NCBI GenBank assembly: GCA_023392535.1
Contig: JAEVYY010000002.1
Location: 113,344 to 177,343 of the forward strand
Direction: 5' to 3'
DNA from: Bacillota bacterium
Lineage (GTDB): Bacteria; Bacillota; Clostridia; Lachnospirales; Lachnospiraceae
DNA: 64,000 nucleotides
The first letter of the stretch is position 1. Every line of letters begins with the position of its first letter. The notes under the pieces were generated by a model that saw nothing but the letters and a program-made list of their open reading frames with translations, was not told the origin of the DNA and did no database searches. Positions 24,687-33,342 of the stretch are shown in pieces. A program made the position numbers and the translations under genes.

Positions 24687-25106
24687 TTGATACCACTTGA
24701 TGGTATAGTCACTGTTCAAAACAGCCTTATTCTTAATAATATAGCTCAAAAGGCAGAGGCATACAAGCCAAAACCACGAACTACTTACAAAATAATTAAA
24801 GAATATATTAATGAAATATACAGCTTCAAAGTTCACACAGCATATATTGCCGAAGTGAAACGAAGTTTAGGTCTGCCAATGTACGATGCCCCTAATGCAG
24901 TTGAAATATTAAAAAATCCAAGAAAGCACCCCACTCCTATTCAAGTAGATGCTATCAAAGATGCACTTACTTACTTTGAAGTAATAAAGAAAAATCAATA
25001 TGGATATGAAATTGCTTCTTACTATGACTTAATTAAATCTAATTATTACGCAAAATTCTATTCTAGTCATTGCAAAAAAAAAAAAATGATGATAAAATAT
25101 AGTTAA
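24687..25106 (+). pseudogene. Remnant carrying an RlmD-like C-terminal tail
   Basis: The open frame (from a TTG, no ribosome-binding site) contains AEAYKPKPRTTYKIIKEYI and FKVHTAYIAEVKRSLGLPMY, then a HPTPIQVDAIKDAL segment. This resembles the tail domain found at the C-terminus of some clostridial 23S rRNA uracil methyltransferases; the catalytic domain is absent. The final 35 codons drift into unlikely sequence ending in a lysine run from an A10 tract, which suggests a frameshift. The rlmD in this window (33695) lacks such a tail. Confidence 0.45.
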
Positions 25107-25154
25107 CCCTCTCATATATTAACTATGTCATATAAATAAAAGCGAGGAAAAGGT

Positions 25155-27416
25155 ATGTCTGATAATTATATTCAGGTATCAGGTGCAAGGGAACGAAATC
25201 TAAAAAACATAAATGTTCTGATACCCAAAAAAGAAATTACGGTTTTTACAGGTGTTTCCGGTTCAGGAAAATCATCTTTGGTATTTGATACAATAGCAGC
25301 AGAATCGCAAAGACAATTAAATGAAACCTACACCAGTTTTATCCGCCACCGTATGCCACATTACGGAAAACCCGATGTGGACACCATTGAAAATTTGTCC
25401 GTAGCCTTTATTATCAATCAAAAACGATTAGGCGGTAATGCTCGTTCAACAGTTGGGACAATTACAGATATTTATTCTGTACTACGTTTATTGTTTTCCA
25501 GAATTGGAGAGCCATTTGTAGGTTATTCCGACGTTTTTTCATTCAACAATCCGGCTGGAATGTGTGAATATTGCGAGGGCTTGGGCAAAATTGAAACCAT
25601 TGATATTGAAAGGCTGTTAGATAAAAATAAATCCTTAAATGAGGGGGCTATCCGTTTTCCAACTTTTGAACCCGGCGGTTGGCGATTAACCCGCTATATT
25701 CATTCAGGCTTTTTTGATAATGACAAAACAATTAAGGACTATTCTGCCGAAGAACTGGAGCTGTTACTTTACGCTGATGGAATTAAGGTTAAAAATCCTA
25801 CCCCCGAATGGCATAAAACCTCATTGTATGAGGGTTTGCTTCCACGCATTGAACGGAGTTTTCTTAAAAAAGAAGATGGCGAAAAGGTTAGATATGGAAA
25901 AGAAATTGAGCGGTTTGTTGTAAAACAGGATTGTCCCCACTGTCATGGAACACGCTTGAATGATAAGGTACTATCTTGCAAAGTGAACGGAAAAAATATT
26001 GCGGAATGCGCAGATATGCAAATAAATGAGCTTTTGGATTTTGTTCAATCTATTCATGCTCCCGTAGCCGCTACAATCGTTTCGGAACTTGTGAATCGGA
26101 TTCAGCACATGATATCCATTGGGCTAGGTTATTTAAACTTAAGCAGAGAAACCTCTACACTTTCAGGTGGAGAGTCGCAAAGAATTAAAATGGTTAGCCA
26201 GCTTGGCAGTAGCTTGACCGACCTTACTTACATTTTTGACGAACCGAGTATAGGGCTTCACCCTCATGACATAAGCAAAATTAATGAGCTTATGAGGTTG
26301 TTGCGTGACAAAGGGAACACTGTTCTGATCGTAGAGCATGATCCAGACATGATAAAAATTGCAGACCATATTATTGATATGGGACCAGGTGCGGGAACCC
26401 ACGGAGGGGAAGTTGTATATCAAGGAAATTTAGAAGGGCTGAAAACAGTGGGTACTCTCACGGGAAAATACTTATCCTACTGCCCCAAACTAAAATCTGA
26501 TATTCGTGCCCCGAAAGGTTGGCTTTCTATTCAACATGCAACCATGCATAATTTGAAGAACCTTTCGGTTACTATACCAAAAGGGGTAATGACTGTTGTC
26601 ACCGGGGTTGCCGGTTCAGGAAAAAGTACGCTTATTAATGGGGTATTGCCACGGTTATATCCAGAAACTGTTTTTATTGACCAGAAAGGAATTCAAGCGT
26701 CAAAACGTTCCAACATTGCGACCTTTACAGGTATCTTTGATATTATTAGAAAATTATTTGCGAAAAGGAACGGTGTAAGCGCCTCCCTATTCAGTTTCAA
26801 TTCCCAAGGTGCTTGTCCTGCCTGCAAAGGTCTAGGAGTTACTTATACAGATTTGGCGTTTATGGATACAATTGTTACGGTATGTGAGGAATGTCACGGA
26901 AACCGTTATTCGGACGAAGTACTTGCCTATCAGCTAAGAGGAAAAAGTATTGCCGATGTTCTTAAAATGACGGTCACAGAAGCCTTAGAATTTTTTCAGG
27001 AAAAAGAAATCGTAACGGTACTAAAACGGCTTTCAGACGTTGGTATCACTTATGTTTCTTTAGGACAACCATTAAGCACGCTTTCAGGTGGTGAATTACA
27101 GCGAATTAAACTTGCTTCCGAACTTGGAAACGATGGTCAGATTTATGTTTTGGACGAACCGTCAACAGGTTTGCATATGGCTGATATAAAACAATTGATT
27201 GGTGTAATGAATCGCCTTGTAGAACAAAATTCCACTCTTATTGTTATAGAACACAATTTGGATATTATTTGTCAAGCAGATTGGATTATTGACATAGGCC
27301 CCTATGCAGGACAGAATGGTGGTAAGATTATGTTTACAGGATTACCGAAAGATTTAATCAACTGTCCAGATTCTTTCACTGGAAAGCACCTGCAAAAATA
27401 TATTAATGAGCAATAG
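25155..27416 (+). CDS. UvrA-like (UvrA2-type) double ABC ATPase
   Basis: 753 residues against about 940 for true UvrA. Walker A sequences are GVSGSGKSS (33-41) and GVAGSGKST. Signatures are LSGGESQR and LSGGELQR. Walker B sequences are YIFDEPSIGLHP and YVLDEPSTGLHM. Zinc-finger pairs CEYCEGLG, CPHCHGTRL, CPACKGLG and CEECHGNR are present. The UvrB-binding region between Walker A and the first zinc finger is shortened, as in UvrA2 and DrrC-type proteins linked to resistance against DNA-binding drugs. It is followed 12 bases later by a MarR gene, supporting a drug-response unit. GAGGAAAAGG precedes the ATG. Confidence 0.88.
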   Translation: MSDNYIQVSGARERNLKNINVLIPKKEITVFTGVSGSGKSSLVFDTIAAESQRQLNETYTSFIRHRMPHYGKPDVDTIENLSVAFIINQKRLGGNARSTVGTITDIYSVLRLLFSRIGEPFVGYSDVFSFNNPAGMCEYCEGLGKIETIDIERLLDKNKSLNEGAIRFPTFEPGGWRLTRYIHSGFFDNDKTIKDYSAEELELLLYADGIKVKNPTPEWHKTSLYEGLLPRIERSFLKKEDGEKVRYGKEIERFVVKQDCPHCHGTRLNDKVLSCKVNGKNIAECADMQINELLDFVQSIHAPVAATIVSELVNRIQHMISIGLGYLNLSRETSTLSGGESQRIKMVSQLGSSLTDLTYIFDEPSIGLHPHDISKINELMRLLRDKGNTVLIVEHDPDMIKIADHIIDMGPGAGTHGGEVVYQGNLEGLKTVGTLTGKYLSYCPKLKSDIRAPKGWLSIQHATMHNLKNLSVTIPKGVMTVVTGVAGSGKSTLINGVLPRLYPETVFIDQKGIQASKRSNIATFTGIFDIIRKLFAKRNGVSASLFSFNSQGACPACKGLGVTYTDLAFMDTIVTVCEECHGNRYSDEVLAYQLRGKSIADVLKMTVTEALEFFQEKEIVTVLKRLSDVGITYVSLGQPLSTLSGGELQRIKLASELGNDGQIYVLDEPSTGLHMADIKQLIGVMNRLVEQNSTLIVIEHNLDIICQADWIIDIGPYAGQNGGKIMFTGLPKDLINCPDSFTGKHLQKYINEQ

Positions 27417-27428
27417 GAGGTTGGGTTA

Positions 27429-27851
27429 ATGGCTATAAAAGAATTAGAGGAAAGTTATGTTCCCTTTCAATGCATGATTGTATCAGATTCAAATCGGTTC
27501 AATGTGGAGGGTGTTTCAACGGCACAATACTATATACTTGACACACTCCATAAGCAGGGGGCGAAAACCACGAAAGAACTTGCTGAAATGAGAGGTATCA
27601 CACAATCTGGCATTTCAAAATTAACAAAGCGTTTGCTGGAAAAAAAGTATATTATTCAGGAAAGGCAGACGAATGACCGCCGCTCTTACAATATTGTTCT
27701 TACCAAGGAGGGGAAAGCTTTTTTAAATCGTGTGGAGGATTTTGGAAATGAAATTATGAACCTGATTGAAGAAGCATTAACAGAGGAAGAAGTACATGCT
27801 TTTTCAATGATGTGCAAAAGGATTACGAACTTATATGCAGAAAAACAATAG
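27429..27851 (+). CDS. MarR-family regulator, partner of the UvrA-like gene
   Basis: 140 residues. HTH core LAEMRGITQSGISKLTKRLLEKKYI, wing RQTNDRRSYNIVLTKEG. It lies 12 bases after the UvrA-like gene, with AGGAGG before the ATG, so the two are co-transcribed. It probably represses the pair in the absence of a drug ligand. No dyad could be firmly assigned. Confidence 0.86.
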   Translation: MAIKELEESYVPFQCMIVSDSNRFNVEGVSTAQYYILDTLHKQGAKTTKELAEMRGITQSGISKLTKRLLEKKYIIQERQTNDRRSYNIVLTKEGKAFLNRVEDFGNEIMNLIEEALTEEEVHAFSMMCKRITNLYAEKQ

Positions 27852-27958
27852 ACATACTTAGTCGAATACAAGAAATTATCTGCCCTACGGTAAATAAAAA
27901 AAAAACGTAGATGAGGGAAAGATGCCAAGACATCATATTTCAGGCAATTTTAGGCATA

Positions 27959-29368
27959 TCACTTGACCCTTCCAAAGAAAAAGGAATAACCATCAGATTT
28001 TCCCAGATACTCTCTCGGTGTTTCGTCCACTATGAGAGTTGCTCCTATAAGCGACTCCACCTGTTCCCTCATCAGACTGAGATTAAATTTGTCTTTTTCC
28101 ATGCCTTTACTACTTACCATCAAATAATCAGGCATTTGAATGAGACCTATAACAGGAATTCCTGCTTCGAACAGCGGCTGGCTTTCACCAAATTCAAACT
28201 TATTATGCCCTCTAAGCATAACAGTACGTGTCAGACTTCTATTTGCAATTGCTTTTTTCCATATTTTTCCCATCTGCTTATTTCCTACATAAGTATATTC
28301 TGTTTGAATATTTCCAGTTGCTTTATATTCTCCTTCTGCATTTTCTTTCCATTCCATACTGCCCAAATGCTCTACTGTAATTCCTGCAACCGCTTTTTTA
28401 CTGCCATTTTCTCCATCCCATAATTCGGGATGACTCGATAACCAGGTCGAGGTCGCCTGGGAGGTTCCCTTAAATACTGGCAGCCGAAAATGTCCTGTAA
28501 TAAACACAAAAACCATGGTGCGCTCTGGTTGACTTTTTTGTAAGTAACGTATCATTGAGAGCATCCCAATAGCACCATTTTCCTCTACCACATTGATTCC
28601 ATCCGTATGTGTATTAATCAGAATCGTTTCATCCTTGTTTTTACCTTCTATTGTCACGTAAAAACTTTCCGTTAATGCGTTATCTTGTTTCTCTGCTTCT
28701 AATATGAGTCTTCCTTGTTCTTGTCTTTTTGCTGCCGCAAGCACTTTTTTCCCTTCTGTCTCATTCACCCATATAGTTGGAATTCCCATATATTCCTCTG
28801 TAAAAGGTAAATACTGGTCTTCTACCTTTTGATCGGATACTCCATTCCAAATTAAAATAACTGCTTTTGCACCCTTTTCTTTTGCCTTCTTTAGATTGGG
28901 ATTTTTTAACACGGAGGTCAGTACAAGATCACCATCTCCTACTACAATCTCTGTATTACTTGAAAACTCCTCTCTTTTATTCATAATAAGTGCAATCGGG
29001 AGTTTTTTTACCGTATTGATTTTTATAACGGCAATTTTTCCGTTTGTTTTATTATAATTGCCGTTTTTAACATAAATCAGTTCCCCAGTCACTCCGTTTT
29101 TATCCGTCTCACCGGAATATGGATATACTGAGGATATATGGATTTCTTCTTGGTTGATGATTAAAGCCCTTTTCTTTTCCTCCCAACGATCAAACGTGTA
29201 GGTATCACTATATATTTCAAATCCCATAGAACCAAGCTGCGTCTTAATCCATGTAATAAATTCCTGATGGCCTTTTGAACCAGTTGTTCGACTTCCAAAT
29301 GAGCTCATCAATTCAATTTCTTCTTTCATCATTTCTTCTGAATCTAATCTACTCTTCTCTATTATCAT
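27959..29368 (-). CDS. M28-type metallopeptidase-like protein with PA domain
   Basis: 469 residues. The N-terminal ELMSSFGSRTTGSKGHQEFITW opening is common to M28 aminopeptidases. A protease-associated (PA) insertion covers about 90-210 (AKEKGAKAVILIWNG). The metal site region is NTHTDGINVVEENGAIG, then VFVFITGHF and GITVEHLG. Some canonical metal ligands look replaced (no clear EE pair), so activity is uncertain. There is no signal peptide and it is cytosolic. GGAGG lies 8 bases before the ATG. The gene diverges from the LUD gene across a region with a TACA-TT-TGTA operator. Confidence 0.65.
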   Translation of the reverse strand: MIIEKSRLDSEEMMKEEIELMSSFGSRTTGSKGHQEFITWIKTQLGSMGFEIYSDTYTFDRWEEKKRALIINQEEIHISSVYPYSGETDKNGVTGELIYVKNGNYNKTNGKIAVIKINTVKKLPIALIMNKREEFSSNTEIVVGDGDLVLTSVLKNPNLKKAKEKGAKAVILIWNGVSDQKVEDQYLPFTEEYMGIPTIWVNETEGKKVLAAAKRQEQGRLILEAEKQDNALTESFYVTIEGKNKDETILINTHTDGINVVEENGAIGMLSMIRYLQKSQPERTMVFVFITGHFRLPVFKGTSQATSTWLSSHPELWDGENGSKKAVAGITVEHLGSMEWKENAEGEYKATGNIQTEYTYVGNKQMGKIWKKAIANRSLTRTVMLRGHNKFEFGESQPLFEAGIPVIGLIQMPDYLMVSSKGMEKDKFNLSLMREQVESLIGATLIVDETPREYLGKSDGYSFFFGRVK

Positions 29369-29422
29369 ATGACAACCTCCACAAAAATGGTCTTTATCTA
29401 GTATACAACGATTGCGAAATCC

Positions 29423-29442
29423 GACATTACATTTGTAATGTC
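29423..29442. promoter_or_regulatory. 20-bp palindrome with TACA-TT-TGTA core
   Basis: GACATTACA-TT-TGTAATGTC is perfectly symmetric. The TACAnnTGTA core is the binding site of BlaI/MecI/CopY-type repressors. It covers the -35 box of the plus-strand promoter for the LUD gene. No gene for such a repressor is in the window. Confidence 0.6.
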
Positions 29443-29461
29443 AATATATCTTTAGTATAAT
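29433..29461 (+). promoter_or_regulatory. Promoter upstream of the LUD gene
   Basis: TTGTAA (29433-29438), 17 bp, TATAAT (29456-29461), overlapping the palindrome. The start codon lies about 150 bases downstream. Confidence 0.6.
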
Positions 29462-29611
29462 AAAAAAATACCGTTAAACAATATAATATTTGTCTTAAAA
29501 TATATCATACTCCCATGTCACAGGAGTAAGATAGAAAACTATCTCCACCTATATGCGTTATTAGATAACAACTTTCATAATTTTATATATTTCTTACATA
29601 CAGGAGGCTCT

Positions 29612-30229
29612 ATGCATCAGAACATTTTAAATTTAATCAACAACTTAAGTGCACGCAATATGAAAGGATACTTTGTAGATACATGCGAAGAATTGACACT
29701 TCTTTTAGAAGAATTAATTCTTCCTGAATCAATCGTTGGTTGTGGTGACTCCGTAACATTAGAAGAAACAGGAACTCTTAATTTACTTCGTAATGGTCCA
29801 TACCAATTTCTTGATAAATTTGCTCCCGCCTTGTCTAAAGAGGACAAACGTGCGATATATCTTAAGAATTTTTCTGCTGATACTTTTATATGCAGCGCAA
29901 ATGCTGTAACCGTGAATGGTGAAATATTTAATATTGATGGAAATGGTAGTCGTGTTGCTCCTACATTATATGGTCCTAATCAAGTGATTTTTATAATTGG
30001 AATCAATAAGATTACAAGCGATATTGATTCCGCGATAAATAGAACACGTCAAATCACCGCTCCACTAGATGCAAAACGTCTGAAAAAAAATACACCTTGT
30101 ACATCCTTAGATCGTTGCATTGACTGCAAGCACAAAGAACGCATCTGCAATGATTTTGTTTTAATTACAGGTCAGTTTATTAAGGATCGCATTAAGGTAA
30201 TTATTGTCAATGAGAACCTGGGATTTTGA
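29612..30229 (+). CDS. LUD-domain protein (lactate utilisation LutC/YkgG-like)
   Basis: 205 residues. The LUD fold is visible in VGCGDSVTLEETG, FICSANAVTVNGEIFNIDGNGSRVAP and VIFIIGINKI. A cysteine set near the C-terminus (CTSLDRCIDCKHKERICND) could bind a cluster or metal, which plain LutC lacks. It is a stand-alone LUD protein with no lutA/lutB, so lactate oxidation is unlikely to be its direct role; it may bind nucleotide-like or sugar-phosphate ligands. GGAGGC precedes the ATG. Confidence 0.78.
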   Translation: MHQNILNLINNLSARNMKGYFVDTCEELTLLLEELILPESIVGCGDSVTLEETGTLNLLRNGPYQFLDKFAPALSKEDKRAIYLKNFSADTFICSANAVTVNGEIFNIDGNGSRVAPTLYGPNQVIFIIGINKITSDIDSAINRTRQITAPLDAKRLKKNTPCTSLDRCIDCKHKERICNDFVLITGQFIKDRIKVIIVNENLGF

Positions 30230-30282
30230 ACATCGAACTAAACAATATGCGTTACTTATTCCATTTCGTTTCTCAGACTCCA

Positions 30283-31200
30283 CTACATAGTATTATCATC
30301 TTTCTCTTTGCTGTTACGCTTCAGTATACGCACAAATTCTTCTGTAGCTGCGGATAATGGCATCTCCTTCCTAATGCCAATTCCTAACGTCCTAGGTGTT
30401 ATTGTTTCGTCAAGTAACACTTCATAAAGCTTTCCATCTGCTAATTCAGGCATAATATATTCTTTTGTCACACATGCGACACCTAAGCCGTTTTTTGCAA
30501 ACTCAACCATTAAATCCATATTGCTTAACTCAATCTGCGGATGAATATCGATTCCTATTAACCTAAAAAATTCATCTATATATGCTCTTGTATTTCCACC
30601 TCTTTGTAACATAATAATTGGATAGTTATTGATAATTTTTAGATAGTCTACCTTCTGACTGGACAATTCTCTGTTTTGCTCACCTACCACAAAGCAATCA
30701 TGCAGTTCAATGGTATCTATGATTTCAATCTTATTCTCCTCCATCGGAATAAGATTAAATATGCCTAAATCAATTTCACCCAGATCTAGTTTTCTCAGTA
30801 TTTCTAAACTGGATTCATCTTTCATTTGTATCTTTATATTGGGATGTAATTTGTTAAATTCACAAATAGGCTGCATCAATGTATGTTTGCATACTTCACT
30901 ACATGCAGATATCCTAATTTGTCCTTCCGATAATTCTCTTAATTCACGATATTTTCTCTCCGCCATTTCCATCATGATATAACCCTGCTCAATATACTGA
31001 AACAATACACTTCCCTCTGATGTTAATGTTACGCCCCTTGCGTTTCTAAAAAATAGAGGACCTCCAAGCTTATCCTCAAGTTGTCGAATTGACTGGCTAA
31101 TCGCTGGTTGGGATGTGAACAACTCTTTTGCCGCTTTTGAAATACTTCCCACTTTCGCCGTAATATAAAATATACGATAAAGCTCTAAATTAATATACAT
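30283..31200 (-). CDS. LysR-family transcriptional regulator
   Basis: 305 residues. The N-terminal winged HTH (FYITAKVGSISKAAKELFTSQPAISQSIRQLEDKLG) is followed by a periplasmic-binding-protein-like effector domain (about 90-295). It diverges from the YdcZ/LOG gene pair with a 119-base gap, the usual arrangement for a LysR protein that controls its divergent neighbour. The inducer is unknown. Confidence 0.88.
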   Translation of the reverse strand: MYINLELYRIFYITAKVGSISKAAKELFTSQPAISQSIRQLEDKLGGPLFFRNARGVTLTSEGSVLFQYIEQGYIMMEMAERKYRELRELSEGQIRISACSEVCKHTLMQPICEFNKLHPNIKIQMKDESSLEILRKLDLGEIDLGIFNLIPMEENKIEIIDTIELHDCFVVGEQNRELSSQKVDYLKIINNYPIIMLQRGGNTRAYIDEFFRLIGIDIHPQIELSNMDLMVEFAKNGLGVACVTKEYIMPELADGKLYEVLLDETITPRTLGIGIRKEMPLSAATEEFVRILKRNSKEKDDNTM

Positions 31201-31319
31201 ATAATATTTTAGTATACCTCCGTGTAATATTTGTTATTTTTCTTATATCTATAAATTGATTATAATAAGCAAGTAGATTTAATTCAAGCAATGAATAAGT
31301 AAAGGAGGTGTATACTATA

Positions 31320-31766
31320 TTGCTCTATTATCTATTATCTTTTATTTCAGGTATCTTTTTATCATTACAGGTAGGTATCAACGGGCAACTTCGCAAGACT
31401 GTTGGAAGTCCAATTTTATCTTCCTTTATCAGTTTCTTTATAGGTGCCTTATGTCTTGGGAGTATCTTTTGCATTGGTATATTAAATAATACGAATACAG
31501 TATCTTTTCAGGCAGTAAAAAACATTCGCTGGTGGATGTTAACCGGAGGCGTTCTTGGAGCTTTTTATATTTTCTCAACCATATTTGTATCTCCCAAAAT
31601 CGGTTTTGGAAACATGTTTTGTCTTGTGATATGCGGTCAATTACTATTATCAATTTTGATTGATCACTTTGGTCTGCTTGGAAATGAAATTCACTCAATA
31701 AATTTATATCGAATAATTGGTGTTATTCTGTTAATATCAGGTGTTTATTTAATACAAAAAAATTAA
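31320..31766 (+). CDS. YdcZ/DUF606 family small DMT-type transporter
   Basis: About 148 residues with five hydrophobic segments (LSFISGIFLSLQVGINGQLR is the characteristic first one). DUF606 proteins are half-sized members of the drug/metabolite transporter superfamily and act as pairs or dimers. The true start is likely TTG at 31320, 11 bases after AAAGGAGG. The GTG at 31308 overlaps that site. It is followed 19 bases later by the LOG gene and is likely controlled by the divergent LysR. Confidence 0.78.
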   Translation: MLYYLLSFISGIFLSLQVGINGQLRKTVGSPILSSFISFFIGALCLGSIFCIGILNNTNTVSFQAVKNIRWWMLTGGVLGAFYIFSTIFVSPKIGFGNMFCLVICGQLLLSILIDHFGLLGNEIHSINLYRIIGVILLISGVYLIQKN

Positions 31767-31785
31767 TTTAAATTAGGAGGTCATC

Positions 31786-32400
31786 ATGAAAAAAATATGC
31801 GTTTATTCTGGATCAAATTTAGGTAATCATCCTTCCTATCATAGTCTTACTACTGAACTTGGTACAATATTAGCAGAAAAAGAGATAGAATTAATCTACG
31901 GTGGATCAAATGTAGGTTTAATGGGTGCCATAGCCGACCGAGTTCTACAGTGTGGTGGCAAAGTCACTGGTGTAATGCCGAAGAACCTATTCCCAAAAGA
32001 AATTATGCATCCTAAACTTACAAAATTAATTGAAGTAAATGATATGCACGAAAGGAAAAAAACCATGTCTGAATTATCTGATGGCTTTATTGCTCTTCCT
32101 GGAGGTATCGGAACATATGAAGAGGTGTTTGAGATTCTTAGCTGGGCTCAGATTGGAATTCATCACAAACCAATTGGTTTTCTAAATGTGGAAGGTTTTT
32201 TTAGTCCAATATTCCAGTTGTTACAGCATACGGTCGATGCGGGTTTTATGAATCAGAAAAACTTAAAATTATTCTGTCATTCTTCTGATCCTCTTACTCT
32301 TGTAGAAGAGATGGAAGTATATCAGCCACCAGTCCTTGATACAAAATGGCTCGAACTAAATCAAAAGAATTCTGAATTCACTAGCAGGGTGAAAGGATAA
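31786..32400 (+). CDS. LOG-family cytokinin-type riboside phosphoribohydrolase
   Basis: 204 residues. Rossmann fold with YGGSNVGLMGAIAD and the catalytic LOG motif PGGIGTYEE near residues 104-112. Family members hydrolyse nucleoside 5'-monophosphates to free base and ribose-5-phosphate. In non-plant bacteria they probably salvage or detoxify modified nucleotides. AGGAGG precedes the ATG; it is co-transcribed with the YdcZ gene upstream. Confidence 0.87.
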   Translation: MKKICVYSGSNLGNHPSYHSLTTELGTILAEKEIELIYGGSNVGLMGAIADRVLQCGGKVTGVMPKNLFPKEIMHPKLTKLIEVNDMHERKKTMSELSDGFIALPGGIGTYEEVFEILSWAQIGIHHKPIGFLNVEGFFSPIFQLLQHTVDAGFMNQKNLKLFCHSSDPLTLVEEMEVYQPPVLDTKWLELNQKNSEFTSRVKG

Positions 32401-32549
32401 GTCCCTGCCAGTGCAAAGGCATGAAAAAAAGCCTCATGGAATTAAATCCACAAGACTCCTTACATTTCTTCGCATCTTAATCATAGCACAGGATCCGGTA
32501 AACTTTCAATCAACTCATTGTCTACACTTAGTCTACCAAAAAAAAATAT
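32401..32549. other. Intergenic stretch before the orphan attenuator
   Basis: I see no gene, clear terminator or repeat here. Confidence 0.5.
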
Positions 32550-32578
32550 TTGACTTTACCTTCTTTTTATGATAATTT
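32550..32578 (+). promoter_or_regulatory. Promoter of the orphan attenuator
   Basis: TTGACT (32550-32555), 17 bp, TAATTT (32573-32578), about 30 bases before a short leader ORF. Confidence 0.5.
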
Positions 32579-32603
32579 AATTTCCATATCAAAAAGGCAG
32601 GTA

Positions 32604-32657
32604 ATGATTATGTATTTTATAAACCGCAAAAGAATTGAAGAAGCCGCAGATAGTTAG
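32604..32657 (+). CDS. Leader peptide of an orphan attenuator (15-17 aa)
   Basis: The frame encodes MIMYFINRKRIEEAADS then TAG. The second ATG (32610) is better spaced from AGGCAGG than the first. It is followed by alternative hairpins and a terminator, the layout of a drug-sensing stalling peptide. Confidence 0.6.
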   Translation: MIMYFINRKRIEEAADS

Positions 32658-32681
32658 CGTTCTATCCCTGAAATTCATTCA

Positions 32682-32741
32682 TGGATATGGACGCTTATCG
32701 TGTTGTATCCATGTGGCTTATAAATACATTAGAAACCACAT
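32682..32741 (+). promoter_or_regulatory. Antiterminator folds of the orphan attenuator
   Basis: TGGATA (32682-32687) pairs with TATCCA (32706-32711). ATGTGG (32711-32716) pairs with CCACAT (32736-32741), which is also the 5' arm of the downstream terminator. The folds are mutually exclusive. Confidence 0.6.
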
Positions 32742-32775
32742 CGGTAAAGTAACCCTTTACTCATGTGGTTTTTTT
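32734..32775 (+). terminator. Attenuator terminator
   Basis: AACCACAT (32734-32741) with ATGTGGTT (32763-32770), inner stem GTAAAG/CTTTAC, then seven T. It sits inside a leader and not at a gene end. Confidence 0.8.
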
Positions 32776-32821
32776 CATGATAACAGTTTACTTATTTATA
32801 TTTTTGAAAGGTGGTGATACC

Positions 32822-32863
32822 ATGGGACATAATAAAGATGTCCGTTCTGATTTTCTAAATTAG
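32822..32863 (+). pseudogene. 13-codon stub downstream of the orphan attenuator
   Basis: GAAAGGTGGTG, then ATG and MGHNKDVRSDFLN, then TAG. It has a good ribosome-binding site but is too short to be a resistance gene. It may be the start of a deleted structural gene or a second small peptide. Confidence 0.4.
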
Positions 32864-32898
32864 ATTCAAAGCACATAATAAAGGAGATAAATGATAAG

Positions 32899-33264
32899 AT
32901 GAAGATAGAAATCATTCAAAACAACGAAATACAAATGGCACGGATTACCGGAGCAGAACTCCTGATTACCAATACCCAAAGTGCCTTAGACTTAATGGCA
33001 ACTGTACAATACGAAACCCAATGTACCAGAATCATTCTGGACAAATCATCCGTGTGTGAAGACTTTTTCAAACTCAGCACCTGCCTTGCCGGGGAGATCT
33101 TGCAAAAGTTTATAAATTACGGAATTAAAATTGCTATCGTAGGGGATTACTCCCACTATACAAGCAAACCCCTCCACGATTTCATCTATGAAAGTAATCA
33201 CGGGAAAGATATCTTTTTTACAGCCACGCTGGAAGATGCAGTATCCCATCTTTCACAAGTATAG
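32899..33264 (+). CDS. DUF4180-family protein (STAS-like size)
   Basis: 121 residues matching DUF4180: ARITGAELLITNTQSALDLMATVQYE at the N-terminus, then IILDKSSVCEDFFKLST, GEILQKFINYGIKIAIVGDY and YESNHGKDIFFTATLEDAVSHL. The pattern of alternating strands and helices is STAS-like. The function is unknown. It lies downstream of the orphan attenuator and stub, so it may now be controlled by them. AAAGGAG lies 12 bases before the ATG, a slightly long spacing. Confidence 0.78.
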   Translation: MKIEIIQNNEIQMARITGAELLITNTQSALDLMATVQYETQCTRIILDKSSVCEDFFKLSTCLAGEILQKFINYGIKIAIVGDYSHYTSKPLHDFIYESNHGKDIFFTATLEDAVSHLSQV

Positions 33265-33268
33265 TTTT

Positions 33269-33306
33269 CAGCTCCTGAAATAGCAATGTCTCAGGAGCTG
33301 TTTCAG
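33269..33306 (+). terminator. Hairpin downstream of the DUF4180 gene
   Basis: Perfect 10-bp stem CAGCTCCTGA (33269-33278) with TCAGGAGCTG (33291-33300), followed only by TTTCAG. It is a weak intrinsic terminator. Confidence 0.55.
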
Positions 33307-33342
33307 TTCAGAAAATATGCTTCGGTCTGCTGCCCCCGCAGT

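Noticed and set aside
25155..27416. Calling this gene canonical uvrA
   Set aside because: It is about 190 residues too short, with the UvrB-binding region reduced, and it is paired with a MarR gene.
27911..28423. 170-codon open frame on the plus strand after the MarR gene
   Set aside because: It lies opposite the PA/M28 peptidase gene, which has a better start and family match.
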